Assembly (NCBI RefSeq): GCF_001544495.1
Contig: NZ_FCNZ02000024.1
Coordinates: 1-64,000 of the forward strand
DNA length: 64,000 nucleotides
Reading direction: 5' to 3'
DNA from: Caballeronia telluris
GTDB taxonomy: Bacteria > Pseudomonadota > Gammaproteobacteria > Burkholderiales > Burkholderiaceae
A program made the position numbers and the translations under genes. Position 1 is the stretch's first letter. Each line of letters begins with the position of its first letter. The notes below the pieces were generated by a model that was not told the DNA's origin, did not search any database, and was given only the letters and a program-made list of their open reading frames with translations. Shown here in pieces: positions 51,462 to 59,964 of this stretch.

Positions 51462-51800
51462 TTGAAGCCCGTATTCCTCACTGTTTTGCTGTTGACGTTA
51501 TCGTCGAGCGTGCTGGCTGCCGAGCGTTACACCGAAGTCTGGAATCCGCCCGAAGCGCAAACCGTGAAGGGCAAGGCAAAGACGCGCGGCGTCGTGCCGG
51601 TGCAGGCGAAAAAGAAGCACAAGAACGTGACGTCGGTGAAGAAAGTCGCCGACAAGACTTCGGTCGCGCAATCGCCGTCGCAAGCCGTTCCCGCGCCGCG
51701 CGTGAAACCGGCGCCGAGGCAGGTCGATCCGCTGATGAACCTGCCGCGCAAGATCGGGCCGGACGGGCAAGTGATGCGAGTCGGTTATTCGGGCGGCTGA
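51462..51800 (+). CDS. Secreted small protein of unknown function, cotranscribed with the SOS-boxed gene
   Basis: A 112-residue protein with an N-terminal signal peptide (KPVFLTVLLLTLSSSVLAAE, cleavage expected after VLA), so it is periplasmic or outer. The mature part is basic and proline-rich (VQAKKKHKNVTSVKKVADK, APRVKPAPRQVDPLMNLPRK) with no recognised domain and no cysteine. It uses a TTG start at 51462 with GGAG eight bases upstream; a frame reaching 51369 overlaps the previous gene. The 19-base gap suggests shared transcription with the 75-residue gene. A good terminator follows. Confidence 0.7.
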   Translation: MKPVFLTVLLLTLSSSVLAAERYTEVWNPPEAQTVKGKAKTRGVVPVQAKKKHKNVTSVKKVADKTSVAQSPSQAVPAPRVKPAPRQVDPLMNLPRKIGPDGQVMRVGYSGG

Positions 51801-51829
51801 AGTGCCTCGCGCTTTCATCGCATGACAGA

Positions 51830-51855
51830 AGGGCGCTTCCGAGAGCGCCCTTTTT
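51830..51855 (+). terminator. Intrinsic terminator after the secreted small protein gene
   Basis: Stem AGGGCGCT (51830-51837) with AGCGCCCT (51844-51851), a six-base loop and a TTTTT tail. It also lies 18 bases beyond the stop of the opposing SDR gene and may serve both strands. Confidence 0.85.
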
Positions 51856-51872
51856 GCATGTCGAACGCGCTC

Positions 51873-52661
51873 TCAGAAGGCGGATCGCACGACGCCGCCA
51901 TCCACGCGCAACGCCGCGCCCGTCGTCGCCGACGACGCTTCTGAGCACACATAAACCACCAGATTCGCCACTTCTTCGGGCTGCGCAAACCGCTTGATGA
52001 GCGAACTCGGACGCGCCGTTTCGAAGAACTCGTGCTCGACCTCGTCGAACGATTTCCCGCCGCTCAGCTTGTCGACGAATTCCTCGACGCCGTCCGAGCG
52101 CGTCGGTCCCGGCAGCACCGCGTTGACCGTCACGCCCGTGCCCGCGCACGTCTCCGCGAGCCCTCGCGAAAGCGCGAGTTGCGCCGTCTTCGTCACGCCG
52201 TAGTGAATCATCTCGACCGGAATCTGGACGCCGCTCTCGCTGCTGATGAACACCACGCGCCCCCAGTTCTTCTCCTTCATCTTCGGCAGGTACGCGCGCG
52301 TGAGCCGCACGCCGGACATCACGTTGGTGTCGAAGAAACGCTGCCAGTCTTCGTCGGGAATCTCCTCGAACGGCTTCGGATCGAAGATGCCCAGGTTGTT
52401 CACGAGGATGTCGACGGCCGGAAAGCGCGCGGCGATCGCATCCACCTGCGCGCGCTCCGCCAGATCGCCCGCGAAACCTTCGGCCTTCGCGCCGGGCACG
52501 GCCTCTCGCAACTTCGCGAGCGCATCGTCGACGGACTTCTGCGTGCGGCCGTTCACGATCACGCGCGCGCCTTCCTGTGCGAGCCCGGCTGCGATCGCGT
52601 AGCCGATCCCCTTCGTCGATCCGGAGACGAGGGCGAGCTTGTCGTCGAGATTCAGCTTCAT
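51873..52661 (-). CDS. SDR family NAD(P)-dependent oxidoreductase
   Basis: A 262-residue short-chain dehydrogenase. The cofactor motif is SGSTKGIGYAIAAGLA (TGxxxGxG variant) at residues 14-29, with NNLGIFD (NNxG motif) near 88. The catalytic region has Ser in VVFISSESG and the Tyr-Lys pair as YGVTKTA, slightly different from the usual YxxxK layout but consistent with it. The Arg of NGRTQ suggests NADP use. Substrate is unknown. The second ATG (52661) is preferred because GGAGG lies nine bases upstream of it, too close to the first ATG at 52670. Confidence 0.9.
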   Translation of the reverse strand: MKLNLDDKLALVSGSTKGIGYAIAAGLAQEGARVIVNGRTQKSVDDALAKLREAVPGAKAEGFAGDLAERAQVDAIAARFPAVDILVNNLGIFDPKPFEEIPDEDWQRFFDTNVMSGVRLTRAYLPKMKEKNWGRVVFISSESGVQIPVEMIHYGVTKTAQLALSRGLAETCAGTGVTVNAVLPGPTRSDGVEEFVDKLSGGKSFDEVEHEFFETARPSSLIKRFAQPEEVANLVVYVCSEASSATTGAALRVDGGVVRSAF

Positions 52662-52682
52662 CGATTCCATCCTCCAAAAAAG

Positions 52683-52715
52683 AACGGTTGACGAGCGAGA
52701 TGCCCGTCAACCGTT
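52683..52715 (-). terminator. Intrinsic terminator after the DUF3309 gene
   Basis: Perfect 11-bp stem AACGGTTGACG (52683-52693) and CGTCAACCGTT (52705-52715) with an 11-base loop. On the minus strand it runs into CTTTTTT. It ends the DUF3309 transcript and lies just before the SDR start. Confidence 0.85.
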
Positions 52716-52797
52716 TCGTGTAGAACGAGCCAGTTCGGAAACTTAGCACCGTTCCGCGTGCAATGCAGAGCGCATCAGACGTGTGTAAAGAACGTTC

Positions 52798-52956
52798 TTA
52801 TAAACGTCCCATCAACAGGAGGACGATCACTACAACCAGCACGACGCCGAGGATGCCGCTCGGACCGTAGCCCCAGCTACGGCTGTGCGGCCAGGAAGGA
52901 ATGGCCCCGACCAACAACAGGATCAGGATGATCAGCAAGATGGTTCCGATCGTCAT
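52798..52956 (-). CDS. DUF3309 family small membrane protein
   Basis: A 52-residue protein, too short for most gene finders. It starts MTIGTILLIILILLLVGAIP, has the conserved polar middle SWPHSRSWGYGPSG, and ends in a second hydrophobic helix GVVLVVVIVLLLMGRL. This two-helix layout with the WPHSRSWGYGPSG signature is the DUF3309 family, common in proteobacteria and often stress-linked, with no known function. Ribosome site GGAGAAG lies just upstream of the ATG. The next + or - gene upstream is 299 bases away (pit stop); that gap shows no further gene. Confidence 0.9.
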   Translation of the reverse strand: MTIGTILLIILILLLVGAIPSWPHSRSWGYGPSGILGVVLVVVIVLLLMGRL

Positions 52957-53255
52957 GTCGACTTCTCCTTATACAAAGATCGCGGCTTTGGATGGGAATG
53001 CACGCTGGTTCAAAAAGCGAATAACGGCGTGCCACGCGGCAGATGTCAAGCCGCCGCGAATCCCTGTGTTTTGCGATCGACGGTGAGCTTTGAGCAAGGC
53101 CCATGCCAAAGGAGCGAAAGCCTTGTGGCAAAAGGGAGAACGCCGCGTGCGCGGGCGCGGCGAAGTGTCGGCGGGCGAGCAGGTTCGGCAAAACTTGCAC
53201 AGTTCTGCCGGCGTTTTGTAGGGGCCATGTCGGCTTGCTATGCCGCGCGGATTCC

Positions 53256-54842
53256 TCAGAACAAGCCGCGAAATGCCCAGAAGAGCGCGCCCGCGAGCGC
53301 GATCGAGACGGGCAGCGTCAGGACCCACGCCAGCGCGAGACTGCGCACGGTGCGCCATTGCAGGCCGGAGCCGTTGGCGGCCATCGTTCCGGCGACGCCC
53401 GACGAGAGCACATGCGTCGTGCTGACGGGCAGGCCGTATACGTCGGCGGCGCCGATCGTCAGCATCGCGACGAGTTCCGCCGACGCGCCCTGTCCATAGG
53501 TCAGATGCGTCTTGCCGATACGCTCGCCGACCGTCACGACGATGCGCTTCCAGCCGACCATCGTCCCGAGTCCGAGCGCGACCGCCACGGCGACCTTGAC
53601 CCACGTCGGGATGAACTTGGTCGCGTGATCGATCTGGCTTTTGTAGTTGCCGAGGACGGCGTCGTCGTCGGCGGAAAACGCGGGCGCCTTCTGTTTCGCC
53701 ATCACGCGCAGCGCTTCCGACGCGATGTACATGTTGTTGCGCACGTTGTTCACGATGCCCTGCGGAAGCGCCGAGATCGCGCCGTTTGGCCGCACTTGCG
53801 AATCGATGATGTCGACGACCTGCTTCACGGCGATCACCGTGTCCGGCGCGAGCGTCTTCGTCTGCACGTAGTGTTCGACGGCGGCGCGCGGATCGGCGGC
53901 GGGCGCCGCGCCATTCGTGTATTTCCGCAGCACTTCGGAGGCGTGATGGCTGACCGAGAGGAACGTCTGCGTTTCGCCGGCGTTCACGGCCTTGTTGAGC
54001 GCGTAGGCGGTCGGCACCGTGCCGATCAGGATCAGCATGATGAGGCCCATGCCCTTCTGGCCGTCGTTGGAGCCGTGCGCGAACGACACGCCCGTGCACG
54101 TGAGGATCAGCAGGCAGCGAATCCAGAACGGCGGCGGCTGGTTCTTTTCCGGCTCCTTGTAGAGCGCCGGCACGCGCACGACGAGTTTCAGCACGTAGAG
54201 CAGAAAGCCCGCAAGCACGAAGCCGATGATCGGCGAGAACAGCAGCGATTTGCCGACCGAGAGCGCCTGACTCCAGTCGACGCCCGATGTGCCGTTGGTG
54301 CCGTGAAGCATCTGGTTCATCAGCCCGACGCCGATCACTGAACCGATCAGCGTGTGGGAACTCGAAGAAGGAAGGCCGAGCGCCCAGGTCCCGAGATTCC
54401 AGATGATCGCGGCGATGAGAAGCGCGAACACCATCGCGAAGCCCTGCGAGCTTCCCACGCCGATGATCAGCTCGACCGGCAGCAGTTGCAGGATGCCGAA
54501 CGCGACGGCGCCGCTCGAAATCAGCACGCCGATGAAGTTCCACGCGCCGGACCAGACGACGGCGAGATTCGGCGTCAGCGAATGGGTATAGATCACCGTT
54601 GCGACGGCGTTGGCGGTATCGTGGAAACCGTTGACGAATTCGAAGCCGAGCGCGATCAGTAACGCCACGCCGAGCAGGACATAAGGAAGCAGCGACGACT
54701 GCTGCACGCCTTCCAGATCGTGGAGCAGATGCGTGACGCAGTAGATGGCGCCCACGGCGATAACGAGCAGGAACAGCAGCAACGCGAGCCGTTGTCCGGT
54801 TGAACGGCCTTCTCGTGGCTGGGGAAAGGCGAGATCGGGCAT
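53256..54842 (-). CDS. pit: Inorganic phosphate transporter, PiT family
   Basis: A 528-residue low-affinity phosphate permease with about ten membrane helices. The N-terminal repeat has FEFVNGFHDTANAVATVIYT and the C-terminal repeat has AVSTTHV-like VYGLPVSTTHVLSSGVAGTM; SSSHTLIGSVIGVGLMN and SFAHGSNDGQKGMGLI are further PiT signatures. A long hydrophilic insert of about 150 residues lies between helices at about 310-440. The ATG at 54842 has an AAGGA ribosome site; the frame extends to 54911 without similarity. It diverges from the CHAD gene by 168 bases, which suggests a shared phosphate role. Confidence 0.95.
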   Translation of the reverse strand: MPDLAFPQPREGRSTGQRLALLLFLLVIAVGAIYCVTHLLHDLEGVQQSSLLPYVLLGVALLIALGFEFVNGFHDTANAVATVIYTHSLTPNLAVVWSGAWNFIGVLISSGAVAFGILQLLPVELIIGVGSSQGFAMVFALLIAAIIWNLGTWALGLPSSSSHTLIGSVIGVGLMNQMLHGTNGTSGVDWSQALSVGKSLLFSPIIGFVLAGFLLYVLKLVVRVPALYKEPEKNQPPPFWIRCLLILTCTGVSFAHGSNDGQKGMGLIMLILIGTVPTAYALNKAVNAGETQTFLSVSHHASEVLRKYTNGAAPAADPRAAVEHYVQTKTLAPDTVIAVKQVVDIIDSQVRPNGAISALPQGIVNNVRNNMYIASEALRVMAKQKAPAFSADDDAVLGNYKSQIDHATKFIPTWVKVAVAVALGLGTMVGWKRIVVTVGERIGKTHLTYGQGASAELVAMLTIGAADVYGLPVSTTHVLSSGVAGTMAANGSGLQWRTVRSLALAWVLTLPVSIALAGALFWAFRGLF

Positions 54843-55010
54843 GGAGCGTCCTTGGATGGGCGTGGCGGGGAGTCCGGGAGGTCCGATGCGCTGCGTTTCG
54901 CGCCCCGGCACGCAGTCATGGTTGCATGCGTTTTGTGTCGACTTGATGACTGGGCCGGACTGGTTTTTGTATGAACAGACGCGGCCGAGCGCGTAACTCG
55001 TGAGGTTTCG

Positions 55011-56486
55011 ATGACGGCTTGGATTGAATTAGCGCTGGTGGCATCGCAGAACACTTTCGACGAACTCGCCGAAGCGCTCGAAGCGGCGCCGCCTTTCAAG
55101 GGCGTCGAGGTGGAGCGTCTGGCTGTGATCGCGCAGGAACTCGAAACGCATGCGCCCGGCTGGTGTCTGTCGGTCGAGCAGCACGCCGACGCGCGCACGC
55201 TTCACGCCGTGGAGATCAAGCAGGCGGGGCTGCCGGGCGTCACGCGCTGCCGCAAGTTCGCGCGGCCGGTGGGGGACGCCGCCGGCGTGGCGTTGAGCGA
55301 ACTCGTGGCGTCCGGCGACGCGCCTTCGGCACTCCAGCATGTCGAGCCGGTGCGCTCGCCGACGCGCGAGTCGAGGCGCATGCAATGGCGCGTCGACTCG
55401 CCCGCCGGCGGCGTGCTGGCGGTGCTCGCGGCGCAGGATGGCGAACGCACGACGCTCACGCTCGCCGCGCCCGCCGACGCGGCGGACGCGCTCGGCGCGG
55501 TCTTCGACGTCGCGCGCGCGGCGGTCGATGCCGCGCCGTTCCACCTTCTGGCCGACGCGAACGACGCGAACGACGCAGACACGTCCGGCGCGCCGGTCGT
55601 GCACGCATCGAAGGTCGACGTGCCGTGGCGATCGACGACCCGCGAGGCGTTCGTCGCCATCGCGGCGTCGATCGCGGCGCACTGGTTCGGCAACGAAGCC
55701 GGCGCGCTGCGCGCGCTCGACGTCGAACGCGTGCACCAGTTGCGCGTGGCGCAACGACGGCTGAAGACCTTGCTGAAACTGTTCCCCGATTGCGTCGATG
55801 CCGCGTGGGACGAGACCATCGCGCCGGAGCTGGCATGGTTCGGCGACCTGCTCGCCGACGCGCGCGACTGGGACGTCTTCACCGACACCACGCTCGCCGC
55901 CTGGGCGACGGCCGACGCGCAAGGGGCGCCGTCGTGGCGCAACGCCATCGATGCCGCCGACGCGAAGCGCATCGGCGCGCGCGAACGGCTCGACGCCGCG
56001 CTGCATTCGACGCGGTACGCGCGGCTGACGCTTGCTTTCGTCGAATGGCTCGCGCGGCTCGAAGCGCACGGCGGGCACGGCGCGCACGATGACGTCGACC
56101 TCGCGAAGTATGCGAAGAAGCGCATCCGCAAGCACTATCGAAAGATCGCCGACGTCGCCGATCTCACGACGCTCGATGCACACGCGCGGCATCGCGTGCG
56201 CATCCACGCGAAGCGGCTGCGCTATGCGCTCGAATTCTTGCGCTCGCTCGCGACGCGTCGCACGCGCAAGACCGTCGCCAGGCGTCTGTCTCGTTTGCAG
56301 TCCGTTCTTGGCGAGGCGAACGATGCCGCGGTCGCCGCCGACCGGCTCGCGGCCTTGCCGAGCGCGAGCGACTACCAGCGCGGCTTCGCGCGTGCGTGGG
56401 CGGCGGTGTCGGAGGCGAAGGACGCAGCGGAAGGCGAGCGCATTCTTCGCTCGATCGACGCCCCACGGCTGAAATCGCCGGATTAG
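55011..56486 (+). CDS. CYTH/CHAD domain protein
   Basis: A 491-residue protein. The C-terminal about 280 residues are a CHAD domain, a helical histidine-rich fold that binds polyphosphate, with RVHQLRVAQRRLKTLLKLF and the second repeat HRVRIHAKRLRYALEFLRSL. The N-terminal about 190 residues look like a weak CYTH (triphosphatase tunnel) domain (TAWIELALVASQNTFDELAEAL, VERLAVIAQELETHAPGW), but the EXEXK motif is degraded, so triphosphatase activity is doubtful. Its divergence from the pit phosphate transporter fits a role at polyphosphate granules. That link is inference. Confidence 0.88.
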   Translation: MTAWIELALVASQNTFDELAEALEAAPPFKGVEVERLAVIAQELETHAPGWCLSVEQHADARTLHAVEIKQAGLPGVTRCRKFARPVGDAAGVALSELVASGDAPSALQHVEPVRSPTRESRRMQWRVDSPAGGVLAVLAAQDGERTTLTLAAPADAADALGAVFDVARAAVDAAPFHLLADANDANDADTSGAPVVHASKVDVPWRSTTREAFVAIAASIAAHWFGNEAGALRALDVERVHQLRVAQRRLKTLLKLFPDCVDAAWDETIAPELAWFGDLLADARDWDVFTDTTLAAWATADAQGAPSWRNAIDAADAKRIGARERLDAALHSTRYARLTLAFVEWLARLEAHGGHGAHDDVDLAKYAKKRIRKHYRKIADVADLTTLDAHARHRVRIHAKRLRYALEFLRSLATRRTRKTVARRLSRLQSVLGEANDAAVAADRLAALPSASDYQRGFARAWAAVSEAKDAAEGERILRSIDAPRLKSPD

Positions 56487-56573
56487 GCGCGCGAGCCCGC
56501 GACCCGCGACCCGCGACCGGGACGCCCGACGCGGCGCCGATATAATCCGCGCGTCCCGTTCACGTCTGCACCC

Positions 56574-57404
56574 ATGACCGAAAAATCAGCGCACCAACCC
56601 GGCGACACGCTCGAAGTCGGCGGCTCCGTCTGGCTGCGAAGCGGCGCCGAGACGCTCGGCGGCGCGGCGCGCATCGCGCTGCTCGCCGCGATCCGCGAGA
56701 CGGGCTCGATCACCGGCGCGGCGAAAGCGGTCGGCATGAGCTACAAGGCCGCGTGGGACGCGATCGACGCGATGAACAACCTCGCCGGCGAACCGCTCGT
56801 CGTGCGCGCGAGCGGCGGCAAGGGCGGCGGCGGGACCACCCTCACGCCGGCGGCGCTGCGTCTCATTGATACGTTTCGTGCCATCGAGCGCGCGCATCGC
56901 GCGTTTCTGCAACAGGCCGGCGCGGCCATCGAGGGATTCGCGGAAAACTGGCAACTGATCGGCCGGATCGGCATGCGGACGAGCGCGCGCAACCAGCTTG
57001 CCGGCAAGGTGGCGACGGTGACGCGCGGTACCGTCAACGACGAGGTGCAACTCGCGCTGCCGGGCGGTCAGACGGTGGTCGCCGTCGTGACGCACGAAAG
57101 CACCGAAGCGCTCGGGCTCGTGCCCGGCCGCGACGCGGTCGCGCTCATCAAGGCGTCGTGGGTCATGCTGATGACGGACGATCGGGCGCGGCTCTCGGCG
57201 CGCAATCAGTTAGAGGGAACGGTTGTGCGCGTGACGCGCGGCGCGGTGAACGCGGAAGTGTCGCTCTCGATCGACGACTCGACGACCGTCACCGCGATCG
57301 TTACAAACGAGAGCGTCGATACGCTCGCGCTCGCGCCGGGGCAGCACGCGGTCGCGGTTTTCAAGGCATCGAGCGTGATTCTCGGCGCCGGTTTCGGCGG
57401 CTGA
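56574..57404 (+). CDS. modE: ModE-type molybdate-responsive regulator
   Basis: A 276-residue regulator. The N-terminal winged helix (ARIALLAAIRETGSITGAAK, VGMSYKAAWDAIDAMNNLAG, about residues 30-90) matches the LysR-like DNA-binding domain of ModE. Two tandem TOBE/Mop domains follow (TSARNQLAGKVATVTRGTVN near 140-205 and LSARNQLEGTVVRVTRGAVN near 210-275), which bind molybdate or tungstate. Length and layout are those of full ModE (262 in E. coli). No mod transporter genes are adjacent within the window, so its targets are elsewhere. Confidence 0.92.
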   Translation: MTEKSAHQPGDTLEVGGSVWLRSGAETLGGAARIALLAAIRETGSITGAAKAVGMSYKAAWDAIDAMNNLAGEPLVVRASGGKGGGGTTLTPAALRLIDTFRAIERAHRAFLQQAGAAIEGFAENWQLIGRIGMRTSARNQLAGKVATVTRGTVNDEVQLALPGGQTVVAVVTHESTEALGLVPGRDAVALIKASWVMLMTDDRARLSARNQLEGTVVRVTRGAVNAEVSLSIDDSTTVTAIVTNESVDTLALAPGQHAVAVFKASSVILGAGFGG

Positions 57405-57425
57405 GGCGCGCGACAGGGCGCGCGT

Positions 57426-58109
57426 TTACGCGGCCGTCGACTGCGGCGCGGGAATCTCGGTGCGTTGCATCGGCGCGTCGTGATGGCCGGCTTTCCAGCG
57501 CGCGCGCACGAACGGGCGCTCATGTCCCGACAATCCGAGCGCGATCTGCGTGATCCATTGCTGCGTCGGAACGGGAACGCCGTGCAACGTGATAGCGACG
57601 ACGGCGAGGCTCGCCGCGACCGGCGCGGGCGCGATCCGTCCCGGCTCCGCACGCCAGGCGAGGCGCGCGAACGCCACCGCGACCGCCGCGCCGAGCGCGC
57701 AGCCCGCGACGACTTCCGACACCGAATGCGCGTGCAACACGACGCGCGACACGCCAACCACGACGCCCGCGACGATCCCGAAGGCCACGCCCGACGCGCG
57801 AATCGCGCCGCGAGCGGGCAACAGCGCGACGAACAGCGCGACCGGAAGCACGGCGGTGGCGACCATCGCGTGACCGCTGATGCCGGTGAAATCCCAGCCG
57901 CGCAATCCCACGCCCCAGCCGATAAACGCGATCTTGCTCAGGAACACGAGTCCGCAGCCAGCGCCGAGCAAGGCGAGCCAGCCGAACGCATACCGGCGCG
58001 GATAGCCGATGCCCAGCCACGCGCCGGTGGCGAGCCCGAGCGGAATCATCACGCCGACGCTTCCGAGCGCGGTGATGGACAGCCACAAAGAAAGCGGAAG
58101 ATGGGACAT
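57426..58109 (-). CDS. PAP2 family membrane phosphatase
   Basis: A 227-residue membrane protein with about six hydrophobic segments. The phosphatase motifs are FTGISGHAMVATAV (C2, SGH) and SRVVLHAHSVSEVVAGCALG (C3, with SRxxxxxH followed by S/D), typical of PAP2/lipid-phosphatase proteins; the C1 motif KxxxxxxRP is weak or missing. The C-terminal about 30 residues are polar. Substrate may be a lipid or isoprenyl phosphate. The ATG at 58109 is chosen because it begins the first helix; the frame continues to 58214 without similarity. Confidence 0.85.
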   Translation of the reverse strand: MSHLPLSLWLSITALGSVGVMIPLGLATGAWLGIGYPRRYAFGWLALLGAGCGLVFLSKIAFIGWGVGLRGWDFTGISGHAMVATAVLPVALFVALLPARGAIRASGVAFGIVAGVVVGVSRVVLHAHSVSEVVAGCALGAAVAVAFARLAWRAEPGRIAPAPVAASLAVVAITLHGVPVPTQQWITQIALGLSGHERPFVRARWKAGHHDAPMQRTEIPAPQSTAA

Positions 58110-58285
58110 CGAATTCTTTTTCTTGGGTGGAACGGTGGTTGCTGCAATGCGGTAGTGCGAGGGAATCGGGCTGGGTCTGCTGCGGGTGGAACTCGAAGAT
58201 ACCAGCGAAAGCATGGCCGAGCACAGTATACGTGTTTCGGATATTTCCGAATATTCGCCAAACGGTCAGGAAATTCAGTGCATAA

Positions 58286-58305
58286 ATAACGACATTTGTC
58301 GTTAT
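58286..58305. promoter_or_regulatory. Perfect inverted repeat in the 353-base gap before the esterase gene
   Basis: ATAACGACA (58286-58294) and TGTCGTTAT (58297-58305) form a perfect 9-bp inverted repeat with a two-base centre, as expected for a dimeric regulator site. About 55 bases upstream, TTCGGATATTTCCGAATA near 58237 is another short palindrome. Both lie between the divergent PAP2 and esterase genes, 160-230 bases from the esterase ATG. The gap 58110-58462 holds no convincing gene. Confidence 0.5.
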
Positions 58306-58462
58306 CGTGCCGTTACAGCGCGCATGGGCGCGGAAAACTCGAAGACACCGGCTCGGGCCGTTCCACGCATTCCAACGCGAACGATGTTATTGTGCACCGC
58401 ACAAGTTCTGCTACGCGTATCCGCTGTAGCCGAACCAACTGCATGCTGTGGAGGCCCCATCA

Positions 58463-59620
58463 ATGCCCAAAAGTCTCACCAATCTCTGGCTGCGCGGCTT
58501 GCGTCGCCTGATGTCCGGCCAGCCCGCGCCCGCCCGTGCGCCAAAGGCTCGTACGCCGGCCAAACAAAAGCGCGCCACGACCGTCCGTAAGCCGAAAGCG
58601 CCGAGCCCGGTCAAGGCCGCGCCGGCGCCGCGAACCAGCGCCCGGCCGCCGCTGCGCGAATCGCGCGTGCGGCCGCGTGCGTCCGCCTGGGCGCGTGGCA
58701 AGTGGGAACGCTCGTTCCACTCCGCACCGCCGACGGCCGGCCGCTTCGTCAATCACGTTTCCTACGCGCTCTACATGCCGCCGGGAGCCGGGCTCGCACG
58801 CGTGCCGCTCGTCGTGATGCTGCACGGCTGCAAGCAGAATGCCGACGAATTCGCCCAAGGCACGCGCATCAACCTGCTCGCCGACCGCTACGGCTTCGCC
58901 GTGCTCTACCCCGAGCAGTCGAAGCACGATCACCCGCATCGCTGCTGGCGTTGGTACGACGATTCGAGCGCCGGCGGCGGCGGTGAGGCGGCGTCGGTCG
59001 TGTCGCTCGTGCAGGCGGTGGTTGCGCAACACGGGCTGGACGGCGAGCGCGTCTATCTCGCTGGGATGTCGGCGGGCGCCGGTCTGGCGGCTTTGCTGGC
59101 GGTGCGCTATCCGTCGGTGTTCGCGGCGGTCGGGCTGCATTCGGGCGTCGTTTTCGGCGAAGCGAGTTCCGCGATCGGCGCGATGGACGTCATGCGACGC
59201 GGCAGCCGCAGCAATCCCGTCTCGTTGATCGATGCCAGCGTCGACGTGCGCCAATATCCCGGCATGCCCGCCGTGATCGTTCACGGCGAACTCGACTCGG
59301 TCGTGTCGGCGACCAACGCCGACCAGCTCGCCACGCAGTTCCTGCGGCTGAACGGCTTTATCGACGCAACCGGCGCGCGCCGCGCCGGCGAGACGCGCGA
59401 GGAAGTGCTGCCGGACGGCGTCGTGCGCGATTTCGTCAAGAACGGGCGGCGCGTGGTGAAGACCTGCGTCGTGCGCGGACTCGGTCACTCCTGGGCGGGC
59501 GGCGACGACACCGTGGCTTTCCATTCGTCGAAGGGGCCGGATGCATCGGCGCTGATGTGGGAGTTTTTTAAGCACCAGCGACGCGTCAAGCAGTCCGTCG
59601 GCGACGAGTTGCTTGCCTGA
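58463..59620 (+). CDS. PHB depolymerase family esterase
   Basis: A 385-residue alpha/beta-hydrolase of the Esterase_phb (extracellular poly-3-hydroxybutyrate depolymerase/feruloyl esterase) family. After a basic Pro/Ala-rich N-terminus of about 85 residues comes the fold: VPLVVMLHGCKQNADEFAQG (oxyanion hole), catalytic Ser203 in YLAGMSAGAGLAALLA, the aspartate of VIVHGELDSVVS, and the histidine of GLGHSWAGGDD. The first 25 residues are not a clear signal peptide, so it may be intracellular. Ribosome site GGAGG lies eight bases before the ATG at 58463. Substrate is not shown. Confidence 0.9.
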   Translation: MPKSLTNLWLRGLRRLMSGQPAPARAPKARTPAKQKRATTVRKPKAPSPVKAAPAPRTSARPPLRESRVRPRASAWARGKWERSFHSAPPTAGRFVNHVSYALYMPPGAGLARVPLVVMLHGCKQNADEFAQGTRINLLADRYGFAVLYPEQSKHDHPHRCWRWYDDSSAGGGGEAASVVSLVQAVVAQHGLDGERVYLAGMSAGAGLAALLAVRYPSVFAAVGLHSGVVFGEASSAIGAMDVMRRGSRSNPVSLIDASVDVRQYPGMPAVIVHGELDSVVSATNADQLATQFLRLNGFIDATGARRAGETREEVLPDGVVRDFVKNGRRVVKTCVVRGLGHSWAGGDDTVAFHSSKGPDASALMWEFFKHQRRVKQSVGDELLA

Positions 59621-59695
59621 CGGCGCTCCGGCGTTTCATTTGTTGCAAATTAGTCTTTAGGATCAAAGTTTTAGAGCGAAACACTGGTGTTAGAC

Positions 59696-59739
59696 TAGGG
59701 ATTACCCTATAATTGGTTCTGTCATAGGTATTTACCCTA
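59696..59739 (+). promoter_or_regulatory. Repeated TTACCCTA motif upstream of the DUF3563 gene
   Basis: The octamer TTACCCTA occurs at 59702-59709 and again at 59732-59739, exactly 30 bases apart (about three helix turns). The first copy is half of an inverted repeat TAGGG-ATTA-CCCTA (59696-59709). The DUF3563 ATG is 17 bases further on. This could be a regulator site; which protein binds is unknown. Confidence 0.45.
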
Positions 59740-59755
59740 ATCTTCGAGGTTCACC

Positions 59756-59929
59756 ATGTATCTGCTCAGCCGCCTGTTTTTGTTCATGACCAAGACGCCC
59801 GACCAACGCGATCGCGAACGCGACGACGCTTATCTCGCCGAAGCCACCGACATTTACGATCTCGAATACCGCATGAAGACGCTGGATCGCCGCGCTTCGA
59901 AGCGCCATCCGTCGTGGCTCGCGCAGTAA
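59756..59929 (+). CDS. DUF3563 family small protein
   Basis: A 57-residue cytoplasmic protein too short for most gene finders. It starts MYLLSRLFLFMTKTPDQRDR and continues DDAYLAEATDIYDLEYRMKT, the DUF3563 signature found across Burkholderiales; function is unknown. It ends with a basic tail (RRASKRHPSW). Ribosome site CGAGGTTC lies upstream of the ATG. A strong bidirectional terminator follows 36 bases after the stop. Confidence 0.9.
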   Translation: MYLLSRLFLFMTKTPDQRDRERDDAYLAEATDIYDLEYRMKTLDRRASKRHPSWLAQ

Positions 59930-59964
59930 GCGCAGCGCGCTTTTCGCGCGCAAGCTTCAAACAT

